Of a stretch of 64,000 nt of DNA, positions 36,633 through 44,975 are shown piece after piece. The DNA is from Anaerolineales bacterium (GTDB lineage: Bacteria; Chloroflexota; Anaerolineae; Anaerolineales; Villigracilaceae). Within the stretch, counting starts at the first letter, position 1; every line of letters starts with the position of its first letter. The notes beneath the pieces were generated by a model. That model worked only from the letters and a program-made list of their open reading frames with translations, did not search any database and was not told the origin of the DNA. The position numbers and the translations under genes were made by a program. The DNA is taken from assembly GCA_030583905.1 (NCBI GenBank), contig CP129481.1, positions 1,302,001 through 1,366,000 of the forward strand, in the 5' to 3' direction.

Positions 36633-36664
36633 GGCTGCCGTCCACCTGGACGGCAGCCTCTTTA
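36633..36664 (+). terminator. Terminator of the giant SLH-protein gene
   Basis: An eleven-base perfect stem (GGCTGCCGTCC / GGACGGCAGCC) with loop ACCT is followed by TCTTTAATT, 23 bases after the stop codon. Confidence 0.85.
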
Positions 36665-36720
36665 ATTGACATGGCTTCCATAGCTATGTAAGAATTTGAA
36701 TGGCTTTATATACTGGATGG

Positions 36721-36771
36721 GACAGCCGTGTCGAAGCCGTCAAACTGGCGCTCGAACAAAAGCTGGTATAA
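36721..36771 (+). pseudogene. 3' fragment of a NarL-type regulator gene
   Basis: Seventeen codons including TAA read DSRVEAVKLALEQKLV, matching the last residues of the intact regulator ending at 25138 except Lys for Arg. Upstream of it there is no further similarity. It is a duplication remnant. Confidence 0.85.
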
Positions 36772-36844
36772 CAGCTTCCCGCGCGTGATGAAGCGCACTA
36801 TCCACTCGGCTAGGTAAATACTCCACCAGAGTCAGATACCCGCA

Positions 36845-36876
36845 AACCTCGCTTGTCATACACTACAAGCGAGGTT
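36845..36876 (+). promoter_or_regulatory. Hairpin hiding the ribosome site of the receiver gene
   Basis: A perfect 12-base stem (AACCTCGCTTGT / ACAAGCGAGGTT) with an 8-base loop ends three bases before the ATG. The only ribosome-site-like bases (GAGG) sit in its right arm, so folding should lower translation. The degraded left copy keeps a matching hairpin through paired changes. Confidence 0.6.
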
Positions 36877-36879
36877 CAA

Positions 36880-37266
36880 ATGATTCGTATTCTCATCGCA
36901 GATCCCGATTCGGCAACGCGCAAGGCGCTGAAACTTTTGCTCAGGCGCAAACTGGGCACGAACGGCATTGTGGAAGTTGGGGATGTGGAGACCTTGATCC
37001 GCTCGCTGGCGGATGCGTCGCCCGACCTGCTGCTGCTCGATTGGCGTTTATACGGTTCCCCCGCCCCCGAAACTTGCCGCCTGCTTCAGAGGGCGTACCC
37101 GCGCCTGAAGATCGTCCTGCTCAGCGTGAACGCGGACGATGAAGCTGCCGCCAAGCAGGCAGGTGCGGATTTCATCCACAAGGGCGCCTCGCCCGATGAA
37201 TTGATTGCAACATTAAAGCCGCTTTTGCGTAAAGATAACAAGCCCTCAAAACTCAAAACGAGTTGA
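36880..37266 (+). CDS. Single-domain response regulator receiver protein
   Basis: This codes for 128 residues from the ATG at 36880; the longer frame from 36853 reads through the hairpin. Receiver motifs: acidic residues D8 and D10, phospho-acceptor D54 (LLLLDWRLYG), Ser/Thr switch in LLSVNAD and K101 (FIHKGAS). There is no output domain, so it may act through protein contacts. It heads a run with two membrane proteins. In the likely ancestral order it directly followed the NarL-type regulator of the PAS kinase pair, from which it is now separated by the giant gene. Confidence 0.85.
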   Translation: MIRILIADPDSATRKALKLLLRRKLGTNGIVEVGDVETLIRSLADASPDLLLLDWRLYGSPAPETCRLLQRAYPRLKIVLLSVNADDEAAAKQAGADFIHKGASPDELIATLKPLLRKDNKPSKLKTS

Positions 37267-37285
37267 TATGGAAAGGAGCAAGAAA

Positions 37286-37861
37286 ATGCAAACCAATCGT
37301 TCCAACGTCGGAGCGCTGGTCGGAGGCACGCTGTTGATCGCCTTTGGCTTGCTGGCGCTGGCGGGTCAGATCTTCCGCGGTTTGAACTGGGGATTCTTCT
37401 GGCCCTTCATTGTGATCGCCTTCGGAGCGCTGTTCTTCGTGGCGATGTTCGCAGGCGGAAAGGGAAGCGCCGCTTTCGCCATCCCCGGCAGTATCATCAG
37501 CGGGGTGGGGTTGATCCTGCTGTTCCAGAACATCACCCAGCGCTGGGAGTCGATGTCCTATTTCTGGACGATCATTCTCATGTTCGTGGGCGTCGGCATC
37601 TACATCATGGGCTGGTACGGCGGTGACGAAGCTCAGAAGAAGTCGGGCGCAGGCGTGATGAAAGTCGCGCTGATCTTGTTCATCATCTTCGGTTCGTTCT
37701 TCGAGATGATCTTCGGCTCGTTCAGCGGCATGATCTTCCCGATCCTGCTGATCCTGCTGGGCGGATACCTTGTCCTGAGCCGCTCCGGTCTGTTGGGCGG
37801 CGGGAAGAAGGTCGAAGTGCATGACGTACCGCATGACGAAGGCATTCCCCCGGCAAGTTGA
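37286..37861 (+). CDS. Small polytopic membrane protein, LiaI/LiaF-N-like
   Basis: This codes for 191 residues from the ATG at 37286, which has AAAGGAG eight bases upstream; an ATG at 37268 is in frame but poorly placed. There are about five or six hydrophobic segments: ALVGGTLLIAFGLLALAG, FFWPFIVIAFGALFFVAMF, AIPGSIISGVGLILLF, FWTIILMFVGVGIYIMG and a last pair near residues 130-175. The GNxWPLxxI-like pattern (GLNWGFFWPFIVI) is that of the LiaI-LiaF transmembrane region found in envelope-stress systems. The C-terminal tail is charged. It is probably co-transcribed with the receiver gene and the GIN-domain gene. Confidence 0.7.
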   Translation: MQTNRSNVGALVGGTLLIAFGLLALAGQIFRGLNWGFFWPFIVIAFGALFFVAMFAGGKGSAAFAIPGSIISGVGLILLFQNITQRWESMSYFWTIILMFVGVGIYIMGWYGGDEAQKKSGAGVMKVALILFIIFGSFFEMIFGSFSGMIFPILLILLGGYLVLSRSGLLGGGKKVEVHDVPHDEGIPPAS

Positions 37862-37870
37862 GTTCATCTA

Positions 37871-37938
37871 TGGAGTCAGGGAGATTGCTCCCGTAGTGGC
37901 AAAGTGCCGCAGGTTTGGCGGCGAGCCGCCCGACTCCA
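37871..37938 (+). repeat. Cloverleaf-forming palindromic element between two genes
   Basis: A 7-base outer stem (TGGAGTC 37871-37877 / GACTCCA 37932-37938) encloses three hairpins: GGGAG-ATTG-CTCCC, a 6-pair stem at 37896-37910 with loop AAG, and GGCGG-CGAG-CCGCC. The shape mimics a tRNA cloverleaf, but T-loop and anticodon features are absent. It sits in the 99-base gap before the GIN-domain gene and may be a small mobile palindrome or an mRNA control element. Confidence 0.65.
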
Positions 37939-37960
37939 CATTCTAAGAAAGAAGGCAGGC

Positions 37961-38926
37961 ATGAAACAGAAAGTATCGATCTTTGGTCCGCTGCTGTTGA
38001 TCGCGGCAGGCGTGATCTGGCTGTTGGTTGGCTCGGGCAGACTTCCATCCGAGAATCTTTGGGCGCTGACCCGCATCTGGCCCTACCTGTTGATCGTGGC
38101 AGGCTTGGGGTTGATCCTGCGCGCCTACTGGAGTTACGCATCCATCGTCGTGGATGTCCTCATCGTCGGCGGTGCGGCGCTGGCCATCCTCTTCGCCCCG
38201 CAATTGGGCTGGAACTCCCCGTTCATGAACGGCGTGTTCAGCGGGAACGGGTTTTACATCGGTCCGGGGGAACCGGGTTCCGGCAATGTCATCATCGAGA
38301 CGAGGAACATTGCGGAGTTCATTGCCATCGAGGTGGATTATCCGGCGCAGGTAACCGTTACGCAGGGGAGTCAGGTGTCGGTTAAGGTCGAAGCGGAAGA
38401 TAACGTCCTGCCCGGCTTGAAAACCGAGGTGCGCAATGGACAACTGCGCATCTTCTATGAGGCTGGGGATGGCAAGCACGTCAACGCGAGGAAGATGGTC
38501 AAGGTCAGTATCGTGGTCGCCGAATTGACGGACGTGGAGTTCGATAGCGCGGGCGAACTGGTCGTCGAAGGCATCACCACCGATAGGTTGGAGGTCTCGC
38601 TCAGCGGCGCAGGGAATTTGAGACTGGTGGATATCACCGCGAAGGACCTGTCTGTGAACCTGAGCGGCGCGGGCAGTATGTCCGCCTCCGGTGCTGCCGA
38701 TGATCTTGACCTGAACATCAGCGGCTTTGGCAGTTTCAACGGTGGAGACTTGCACAGTCAAATTGCCAGTGTCACGCTTAGCGGTGCCGGAAGTGCCACG
38801 ATTTGGACGGATGACGAATTGGATGCCACGATCTCCGGCGCGGGTTCGATCAATTACTACGGCTCGCCCGCGGTCAACCGAAAGATCAGCGGTGTTGGGA
38901 ACGTTAGAAAATCCGGTGATAAGTGA
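37961..38926 (+). CDS. Membrane protein with GIN/DUF2807 beta-solenoid domain
   Basis: This codes for 321 residues from ATG 37961; a longer frame would read through the cloverleaf. Three or four N-terminal membrane helices (FGPLLLIAAGVIWLLVGSG, WPYLLIVAGLGLILRAYW, IVVDVLIVGGAALAILFAP) are followed by an outer-facing DUF2807 domain (~115-320). That domain contains repeated SGAGxL/SGxGxF turns such as EVSLSGAGNLRLV and VTLSGAGSATIW, the usual signature of the stacked beta-solenoid. The family is called putative auto-transporter adhesin, but its function is open. It is the third gene after the receiver, with a two-way terminator following. Confidence 0.85.
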   Translation: MKQKVSIFGPLLLIAAGVIWLLVGSGRLPSENLWALTRIWPYLLIVAGLGLILRAYWSYASIVVDVLIVGGAALAILFAPQLGWNSPFMNGVFSGNGFYIGPGEPGSGNVIIETRNIAEFIAIEVDYPAQVTVTQGSQVSVKVEAEDNVLPGLKTEVRNGQLRIFYEAGDGKHVNARKMVKVSIVVAELTDVEFDSAGELVVEGITTDRLEVSLSGAGNLRLVDITAKDLSVNLSGAGSMSASGAADDLDLNISGFGSFNGGDLHSQIASVTLSGAGSATIWTDDELDATISGAGSINYYGSPAVNRKISGVGNVRKSGDK

Positions 38927-38944
38927 ATTGCCCCGTGTGTCTGG

Positions 38945-38985
38945 AAAAAAAGAGCCTCTCCCGCCAGGGAGAGGCTTGTAATTCT
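38945..38985. terminator. Bidirectional terminator between GIN-domain gene and pepD
   Basis: A perfect 9-base stem GCCTCTCCC / GGGAGAGGC with loop GCCA (38954-38975) has a run of A on the left and T-rich sequence on the right, suited to ending both converging transcripts. Confidence 0.85.
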
Positions 38986-39007
38986 TAACTCAATAACATC
39001 CACCCTC

Positions 39008-40441
39008 CTACTCCGCCAATAGTGCGCTTAAGAACATCCACACTCTTTGCAGGGACGGCACATACAATCTCTCATCGGGGGAGTGGAGATTCTGGATCGT
39101 CGGTCCTAAAGAGATCGTGTCCAGACCGCCGCAGCGTCTACTGATTATGCCGCATTCCAGCCCGCCATGCGTCAGTTCGACCTTTGGTTTTGACTCCATT
39201 ACCTTCTCATACGTTTCGACGCATTTTTTTAATAAGGATGATTCCATATCCGGCTGCCAGGGCGGGACGACGGTAGTTCGTTCGGTCGTTGCGCCAGCCA
39301 GCCATGCCAACGACTCGACCCGTTCAATGATCTCTTCAAGGCGTGACAGGACCGAACTGCGCTGACTGGATACGAGCAACAGGCATTCATCGCTCAACTC
39401 GATGATGCCGATGTTGTTTGACGTTTCCACAAACCCGGGCATATCAGCCGACATGGCTGAAACGCCGTGCGGCAGGGAGACCAATAACCGGAGACCTGTT
39501 TGTGTTTCCTCCCGGCTGATTACACGGACGGGTTCGCCATTCTTTTGTGTCAATGTGATGGATAAATCCTGCTCATTGATTGCATATTCCGCCCGTATAT
39601 CTCGAACAATGGCATGGAATTTCTGGTTGAGTGCTTCGGCGTTTTCTTTTGGACACACAAAGACTGCCTCGGCGTCTCGCGGTATGGCGTTGCGTGCGGT
39701 CCCGCCTTTCAGCCCCGCCAAACGGATGGGCACATCCCGTTGTATATAATTCAAGATACGGGCGATAAGTTTATTGGCATTGGCGCGATGTTTATTGATA
39801 TCCTCACCCGAATGTCCGCCCTGCAGACCGTCTGCTTTCAAGTTAAAAGCAATTTCATCCCGTGTCTGCATTCCCCAAGTGACAGGCAGGGTGATATATA
39901 CACTGCCTCCGCCTGCACACCCCACCGTAAAAACTCCTTCATTTTCAGAGTCTAGATTGATCAGCGTTTTTCCTGTGATCAAGGACGGGTCAAGATTTAA
40001 TGCGCCGGCAAGCCCAATCTCCTCTTCCACCGTCAACAGCAACTCCAGCGGCGGATGCTGAACCGTCTCATCTTCGACCAACGACATCATCAGCGCGATC
40101 CCGATCCCGTTGTCCGCTCCGAGCGTCGTGCCATCGGCTTTGATCCAATCCCCATCGCGGACCAATCGAATCGGATCCTTCTCGAAATCATGCTTTGACG
40201 TTGATGTCTTTTGCCAGACCATATCGAGATGTCCTTGCAGGATGATCGTCTCGTTGGATTTATGTCCCGGGCTGGCTGGTGCCGATATGACCAAATTCCC
40301 CGCCGCGTCCATATTGGACTGGTAGTTGCGTGCCGCTGCCCAATCCATCAGCCACTGACGGATTCCCGCTTCGAACTTTGTGCCGCGCGGAATGGATGAT
40401 ACCTTTTCGAAATTCTTCAGGATGAGATCGGTAGGGTTCAT
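39008..40441 (-). CDS. pepD: Aminoacyl-histidine (cytosolic non-specific) dipeptidase PepD
   Basis: This is a 477-residue M20-family metallopeptidase. Zinc-site motifs are in order: GHLDMVWQK (first His and bridging Asp region), LGADNGIGIALMMSLVED (catalytic Asp), LTVEEEIGLAGA (catalytic Glu and ligand Glu) and INLDSENEGVFTVGCAGG, the characteristic PepD block. GLECGII near the C-terminus carries another conserved patch. It splits Xaa-His and other dipeptides in the cytoplasm. It is divergent from the MarR gene and the length is normal. Confidence 0.93.
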   Translation of the reverse strand: MNPTDLILKNFEKVSSIPRGTKFEAGIRQWLMDWAAARNYQSNMDAAGNLVISAPASPGHKSNETIILQGHLDMVWQKTSTSKHDFEKDPIRLVRDGDWIKADGTTLGADNGIGIALMMSLVEDETVQHPPLELLLTVEEEIGLAGALNLDPSLITGKTLINLDSENEGVFTVGCAGGGSVYITLPVTWGMQTRDEIAFNLKADGLQGGHSGEDINKHRANANKLIARILNYIQRDVPIRLAGLKGGTARNAIPRDAEAVFVCPKENAEALNQKFHAIVRDIRAEYAINEQDLSITLTQKNGEPVRVISREETQTGLRLLVSLPHGVSAMSADMPGFVETSNNIGIIELSDECLLLVSSQRSSVLSRLEEIIERVESLAWLAGATTERTTVVPPWQPDMESSLLKKCVETYEKVMESKPKVELTHGGLECGIISRRCGGLDTISLGPTIQNLHSPDERLYVPSLQRVWMFLSALLAE

Positions 40442-40491
40442 GATGTGTCTATTCTACCAAGCGGGACAATAAACTCATGATTTTCTGCGGC

Positions 40492-40541
40492 TTGACATGA
40501 AGCAGGGGAGGGTAATAAAATAGTTTCAATAATTAACTATT
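40492..40541 (+). promoter_or_regulatory. Promoter and likely MarR operator before the exporter operon
   Basis: TTGACA (40492-40497) and TAAAAT (40516-40521) are 18 bases apart. An inverted repeat AATAGTT...AACTATT (40519-40525 and 40535-40541) overlaps the -10 box and start site, a usual place for a MarR repressor to bind its own promoter. Confidence 0.65.
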
Positions 40542-40569
40542 AATGAAATTACATATAGGAAGGCAACTC

Positions 40570-41004
40570 ATGGCTGAAAAATTACGAGAGCAAGTCATCG
40601 ACCGTTTTTGGGAGACGGTTCCGCCCGTTTGGAATTTCGTTCGTTCACATATCCGCGCTACTGCCACCGGGAATTTTGATATTACCGTTGAGCAATTCCA
40701 TGTGCTTCGGTTCGTGCGCCGCGACATGTCCATCAGCGAACTGGCGACCGCGAAGAATATCAGCCGCCCTGCCATCAGTCAGGCAGTGGATGTGCTTGTT
40801 AAGAAGGGACTGGTTATCCGCGTCCAGAGTACACAAGATCGCCGCTATGTGGAATTGACCTTGACCCCGGAAGGGGATGCCCTGCTGGATGCCGTATTTA
40901 AGGAAACGCGCGGCTGGATGAAGGAACGCATGAGCAAGTTGTCTGCGGAAGAGTTGGGGATCATCTCGAAGGCGATGGAAGCCTTGAAAAAAATACTGGA
41001 TTAA
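40570..41004 (+). CDS. MarR-family transcriptional regulator
   Basis: This codes for 144 residues from the ATG at 40570, six bases after AGGAAGG; an in-frame ATG at 40543 lies in the operator region. The winged helix-turn-helix is clear: SISELATAKNISRPAISQAVDVLV, then KKGLVIRVQSTQDRRYVELTLTPEG with the DRR wing motif. Flanking helices give the dimer interface. It is 12 bases before two ABC exporter genes, so it probably represses them until a drug or toxic metabolite binds. The inverted repeat over its promoter supports self-control. Confidence 0.9.
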   Translation: MAEKLREQVIDRFWETVPPVWNFVRSHIRATATGNFDITVEQFHVLRFVRRDMSISELATAKNISRPAISQAVDVLVKKGLVIRVQSTQDRRYVELTLTPEGDALLDAVFKETRGWMKERMSKLSAEELGIISKAMEALKKILD

Positions 41005-41016
41005 TAAACGACCACG

Positions 41017-42774
41017 ATGAACCATATTAAAAAATTATTGCACTTTGTAAAACCCTATTGGCGGCGGAGTCTGGTTTCGCTTGTCTTGTTGATCGCTGTC
41101 GTGTTGATGGACCTTGCCATTCCGCGCCTGATCCAACGCATCATTGACCAGGGCATTAATGCCGATGATATGCAGGTGGTTATTACGACCACGCTTATCA
41201 TGCTTGCCATATCCGCATTGCAAACCTTGTTTGCGCTTGCCAATAACTTGTTTTCCATTCAAGTGGGGGAGGGAGTGGCGCGCGACATCCGTGAAGCACT
41301 CTTTCTCAAGATCCAGTCTTTTTCGTTCGGGAATCTCGACCACCTCAACACCGGGCAGTTGATGGTGCGCCTCTCCAGTGACACGACTACGTTCCAGCGC
41401 ATGGTGCAGGTCTCGTTGCGGATCGGCACACGTGCGCCCCTGCTCATGTTGGGCAGTCTCATTCTGATGTTCGTCACGGACAGCCGTCTGGCGTTGTTGA
41501 TCCTGCCCATCCTGCTGGCGACCTCCGGTGTCATCATCTTTTTTGTTCTGCGTATGGGACCTCTATTTTTGACCGTCCAGAAAAAACTGGACCGGCTCAA
41601 TACGATTCTTCAGGAGAATATCGCGGGCGTGCGGTTGGTCAAAGCGTTTGTGCGCGCCGACCATGAAAATGGGCGGTTTGCCGAAGCCAATGAGGATTAT
41701 GCAGACCGCAACATCCGTGTGATGCGCTTCATGGCGACTCTTTCACCTGCCATGAGCATTCTGGTCAATGCGGGCATGGTGATCGTCATCTGGGCGGGCG
41801 GGATACAATCCGTGCAGGGAGGCGCCTCTGTCGGGCAGATCGTGGCGTTCATCAATTACCTGCACACCACGATGGGTCCGCTGGGGATCATGGTCTTGCT
41901 GGCGAATCTGGTCGCGGCGGCGAGCGCCTCGGCGGAGCGCATCAATGAAGTGCTGGATACGGTTCCCGAGGTGCAGGATGTGCCAGATCCGCTGACCCTG
42001 CCTGACCCTGTTGGGCGCGCGAAGCGGATCCGCTTCGCGGAAGTTGACTTTCACTATAACGGGACCAACACCGGGCTGGTCCTGAACGGGGTGGAACTGG
42101 TCGCGGAGCCCGGGCAGACTGTCGCGATCCTTGGGGCGACCGGCGCCGGCAAGTCATCCATTGTCAATCTTGTGCCGCGTTTTTATGATGTGGCGTCCGG
42201 GCGTGTCACATGGGACGATGTGGACATCCGCGAGGTGCGGCAGGCGGACCTGTTGAAACGCGTCGGCGTGGTGCCGCAGGAGACGATCCTGTTTTCAGGC
42301 ACGGTGCGCGACAATATCCGTTATGGGAAGCCGAGCGCCAGTGAGGAGGAGGTGATCGCCGCGGCAAAGGCGGCGCAAGCGCATGACTTTATTTTGAAAC
42401 TTCACAAGGGATATGACACCCGCGTGGAAGAACGCGGCGTCAATCTTTCGGGCGGACAGAAGCAGCGCATTGCCATTGCGCGCGCGCTTCTTTTACGACC
42501 CGGTATCTTGATCCTAGATGACAGCACCAGCTCGGTGGATGTGGAGACGGAGACGAAGATTCAGGATGCCATGAAATCCTGGCTGAAGGACAGCACTTCG
42601 TTCGTCGTTGCACAGCGCATCAGCACCGTCTTGCACGCGGATAAGATCGTTGTCGTGGATGAGGGCAGGATCGTGGCGCAGGGTTCGCATGGCGAGTTGA
42701 TGCAGTCCAGCGCGGTGTATCAGGAAATTTATGCTTCGCAATTGGGCGATGGCGTGGATTTGGAGACGGCATGA
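41017..42774 (+). CDS. ABC exporter half-transporter with degenerate ATP site
   Basis: This 585-residue protein has six membrane helices (1-320) and a nucleotide-binding domain (~340-575): Walker A GATGAGKSS, Q-loop VPQETILFSGTV, signature LSGGQKQR, and Walker B ILILDDSTSSVD. The catalytic Glu after Walker B is Asp, and the switch His is Gln (VVAQRIST), so its own ATP site should be weak. Its signature motif is normal and serves the partner's site. Together with the next gene this matches heterodimeric multidrug exporters such as TM287/288. Its stop overlaps the partner start by four bases, and the MarR gene precedes it. Confidence 0.92.
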   Translation: MNHIKKLLHFVKPYWRRSLVSLVLLIAVVLMDLAIPRLIQRIIDQGINADDMQVVITTTLIMLAISALQTLFALANNLFSIQVGEGVARDIREALFLKIQSFSFGNLDHLNTGQLMVRLSSDTTTFQRMVQVSLRIGTRAPLLMLGSLILMFVTDSRLALLILPILLATSGVIIFFVLRMGPLFLTVQKKLDRLNTILQENIAGVRLVKAFVRADHENGRFAEANEDYADRNIRVMRFMATLSPAMSILVNAGMVIVIWAGGIQSVQGGASVGQIVAFINYLHTTMGPLGIMVLLANLVAAASASAERINEVLDTVPEVQDVPDPLTLPDPVGRAKRIRFAEVDFHYNGTNTGLVLNGVELVAEPGQTVAILGATGAGKSSIVNLVPRFYDVASGRVTWDDVDIREVRQADLLKRVGVVPQETILFSGTVRDNIRYGKPSASEEEVIAAAKAAQAHDFILKLHKGYDTRVEERGVNLSGGQKQRIAIARALLLRPGILILDDSTSSVDVETETKIQDAMKSWLKDSTSFVVAQRISTVLHADKIVVVDEGRIVAQGSHGELMQSSAVYQEIYASQLGDGVDLETA

Positions 42775-44606
42775 GCAACACGAATTCACCTCAGCGTCCG
42801 ACTACAGCCACCATCCGCGCCGCCATGGGACGCGGTGGCATGATCCCCGGCAGGATCGAAAAAGCAGGCGATCCACGCCGCGCATTGACGCGGCTGACGA
42901 TGTATCTCAGCCCGTATAAAGCCACGTTGATTCTCGTCCTGACCTTTGTGCTGGCATATATTTCGCTTGGCTTGCTGGAACCCTATTTGATCGGGCGCGC
43001 CATTGATGAGTACATCTCCGTTCGCCGGTTGGACGGTTTATCGGGATTGGCGCTTCTGCTTTTGGCGGCGTATCTCTTCGATAACGTTTTTCAAGCCGCT
43101 TCCAGTTGGTTGATGGCGCGTATTTCACAGGATGCCTTGCGCCGCCTACGCCGCGACCTTTTTGAGCATCTGCAAAAACTTTCCATCTCCTATTTTGATC
43201 GTCACACCGCGGGTGAACTAATGAGCCGCCTCACCAACGACATCGATGCCATCAATCAGGCGGTTTCGCAGAACGTGGTCTCCCTGGCGGCAAGCGTATT
43301 GTCGCTTGTCGGCATCGTGATCGCCATGTTCATCCTCAATCCGTGGCTGGCGCTCGCAACCCTGCTGGTCATTCCGATCATGTTCTGGTTCACGCAGTTC
43401 ATCGCGCGCTACACCCGCAAGGGCTTCCGCGATCTGCAAAAAGAACTGGGTGAGATCAACGGTGTGATGGAGGAATCCATCAGCGGACAGCGGGTGGTCA
43501 AGTTGTTCCGCCGCAGTGAGACCGCCATCGAGCGCTTCCGCGCCAGCAACGAAAAAGTGTACCGGGCGGGCATCTACGCCAACACGTACGCGCTCATGCT
43601 CATGCCGCTTACCAACGTGCTCGGAAATTTCTTTGTCATTGTGCTGGTCGGTCTCGGCGGTTATCTCGCCTTGCAGGGGCTCGCCACTGTTGGGATGATC
43701 GCGACCTTCATTGCTTACGCCCAGAATTTCATCTCACCGCTTCGTCAACTTGCGAACATGTACAACTCGATCCAGGCAGCGCTGGCAGGCGCGGAACGTG
43801 TCTTCGAAGTGATGGATACGCCAGCGGAAGTGGATAACGCCTCGGACTCCCTCCTGCTTGTTCCCGTCCAAGGAGAAGTTCGCTTCTCTGACGTTTCCTT
43901 CGGCTACCTCCCTGACCAGCCCATTATCAAGAACATGAGCCTCGAAGCCAAAGCCGGGCAGACCATTGCTTTGGTCGGTCCAACCGGCGCGGGCAAAACC
44001 ACCATCATCAACCTACTGACCCGCTTTTATGAAATCGAAAAAGGCTGCATCATGATCGATGGGCGCGATATCCGCGACGTCTCCAAATATGACCTGCGGA
44101 AAAAACTCGGTATTGTCCTGCAGGATACCTTCCTCTTCGCGGATACGGTCATGGAGAATATCCGCTACGGGCGGCTCGATGCCACCGACGAAGAATGCAT
44201 CCAAGCCGCGAAACTCGCGGATGCCGATCATTTCATCCGCCAACTGCCGCAGGGCTACCAGACCAAACTTTCGGAACGAGCCAGCAACCTCAGTCAGGGA
44301 CAACGCCAGCTCATGTCCATTGCGCGCGCCATCCTGTCCGATCCAAGCATCTTGATCCTTGACGAAGCCACCTCCAGCGTGGACACACGCACCGAAGCCC
44401 GCATCCAGAAAGCCCTACTGCGATTAATGGAAGGGCGCACCAGTTTCGTTATTGCCCATCGCCTGTCCACCATCCGTGACGCGGACAAGGTCATCGTCAT
44501 CAAGGATGGTGAGATCGTCGAGCAGGGCACTCATCAGCAACTGCTGGATGCAAAAGGATTCTTCCATCATTTGTATATGAGTCAGTTCAAGGGATTGGCG
44601 ATTTAG
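42771..44606 (+). CDS. ABC exporter half-transporter with canonical ATP site
   Basis: This 611-residue protein has six membrane helices (~45-345) and a nucleotide-binding domain with Walker A GPTGAGKTT, Walker B ILILDEATSSVD with intact Glu, and H-loop IAHRLSTI. Its signature is LSQGQRQL rather than LSGGQ, so the site it completes in the partner is the degenerate one. This asymmetry is the rule in TM288-like subunits. N-terminal ~40 residues are Arg/Gly-rich and cytoplasmic. It probably extrudes lipids or drugs, and the ATGA overlap with the upstream gene supports a 1:1 complex. Confidence 0.92.
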   Translation: MSNTNSPQRPTTATIRAAMGRGGMIPGRIEKAGDPRRALTRLTMYLSPYKATLILVLTFVLAYISLGLLEPYLIGRAIDEYISVRRLDGLSGLALLLLAAYLFDNVFQAASSWLMARISQDALRRLRRDLFEHLQKLSISYFDRHTAGELMSRLTNDIDAINQAVSQNVVSLAASVLSLVGIVIAMFILNPWLALATLLVIPIMFWFTQFIARYTRKGFRDLQKELGEINGVMEESISGQRVVKLFRRSETAIERFRASNEKVYRAGIYANTYALMLMPLTNVLGNFFVIVLVGLGGYLALQGLATVGMIATFIAYAQNFISPLRQLANMYNSIQAALAGAERVFEVMDTPAEVDNASDSLLLVPVQGEVRFSDVSFGYLPDQPIIKNMSLEAKAGQTIALVGPTGAGKTTIINLLTRFYEIEKGCIMIDGRDIRDVSKYDLRKKLGIVLQDTFLFADTVMENIRYGRLDATDEECIQAAKLADADHFIRQLPQGYQTKLSERASNLSQGQRQLMSIARAILSDPSILILDEATSSVDTRTEARIQKALLRLMEGRTSFVIAHRLSTIRDADKVIVIKDGEIVEQGTHQQLLDAKGFFHHLYMSQFKGLAI

Positions 44607-44725
44607 AGGTGCAGGCATCTGCAAGAATAGTTTACATTTATCGTTATTAATGCTGACGTATCATGTTTTCATAAAATATATGGTACCGAAAAAGGCTTAT
44701 TATTAAACAATAATCCCTATATTTG

Positions 44726-44750
44726 TCTCAAAATAATTTAAAGAAATTTC
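44726..44750 (+). promoter_or_regulatory. 25-bp element shared with the exopolysaccharide leader (copy 1)
   Basis: TCTCAAAATAATT followed by TAAAGAAATTTC matches 45747-45771 at 22 of 25 positions. It is ~225 bases before the OmpR-type regulator gene, in a 369-base AT-rich gap (44607-44975) that otherwise shows only promoter-like AT tracts. It is a candidate binding site for that regulator. Confidence 0.5.
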
Positions 44751-44975
44751 TAATAAATAAAAACATTTATTGATGTACATTATGTTTGTAATGTTTTAAT
44801 GATCGTAAAGTTGGGGAAATTGATTAAATCTCTGTGTAGATTATTGCGCTGAGTTTGACATTTCATGTCGAAAGGGCGGATGCTTATATATTGGCGTCCG
44901 GGTTTTTGGAGTAGCGTGCTGTGGAGTATGGGTGGACCAAAAGAGTGTTGGCTGTTCCAATGAAGGAGTAATCAG

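Larger units (their letters stand above)
36720..36950. repeat. Right flanking direct repeat around the giant SLH-protein gene
   Basis: This is the partner of 25088-25314. The 66-base core (36772-36837) differs from the left copy at one base. The upstream part is a remnant of the NarL-type regulator end; the downstream part is the intact start of the receiver gene. Recombination between the cores would remove about 11.6 kb and leave both regulator genes whole. Confidence 0.85.

Noticed and set aside
37871..37938. tRNA gene
   Set aside because: The cloverleaf outline is there, but the T-loop, D-loop and anticodon-loop consensus bases are missing and the arms have the wrong lengths.
44607..44640. 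Terminator after the ABC exporter (TGCAG-GCAT-CTGCA)
   Set aside because: The stem is only five pairs and no T run follows, so it is unlikely to terminate transcription alone.
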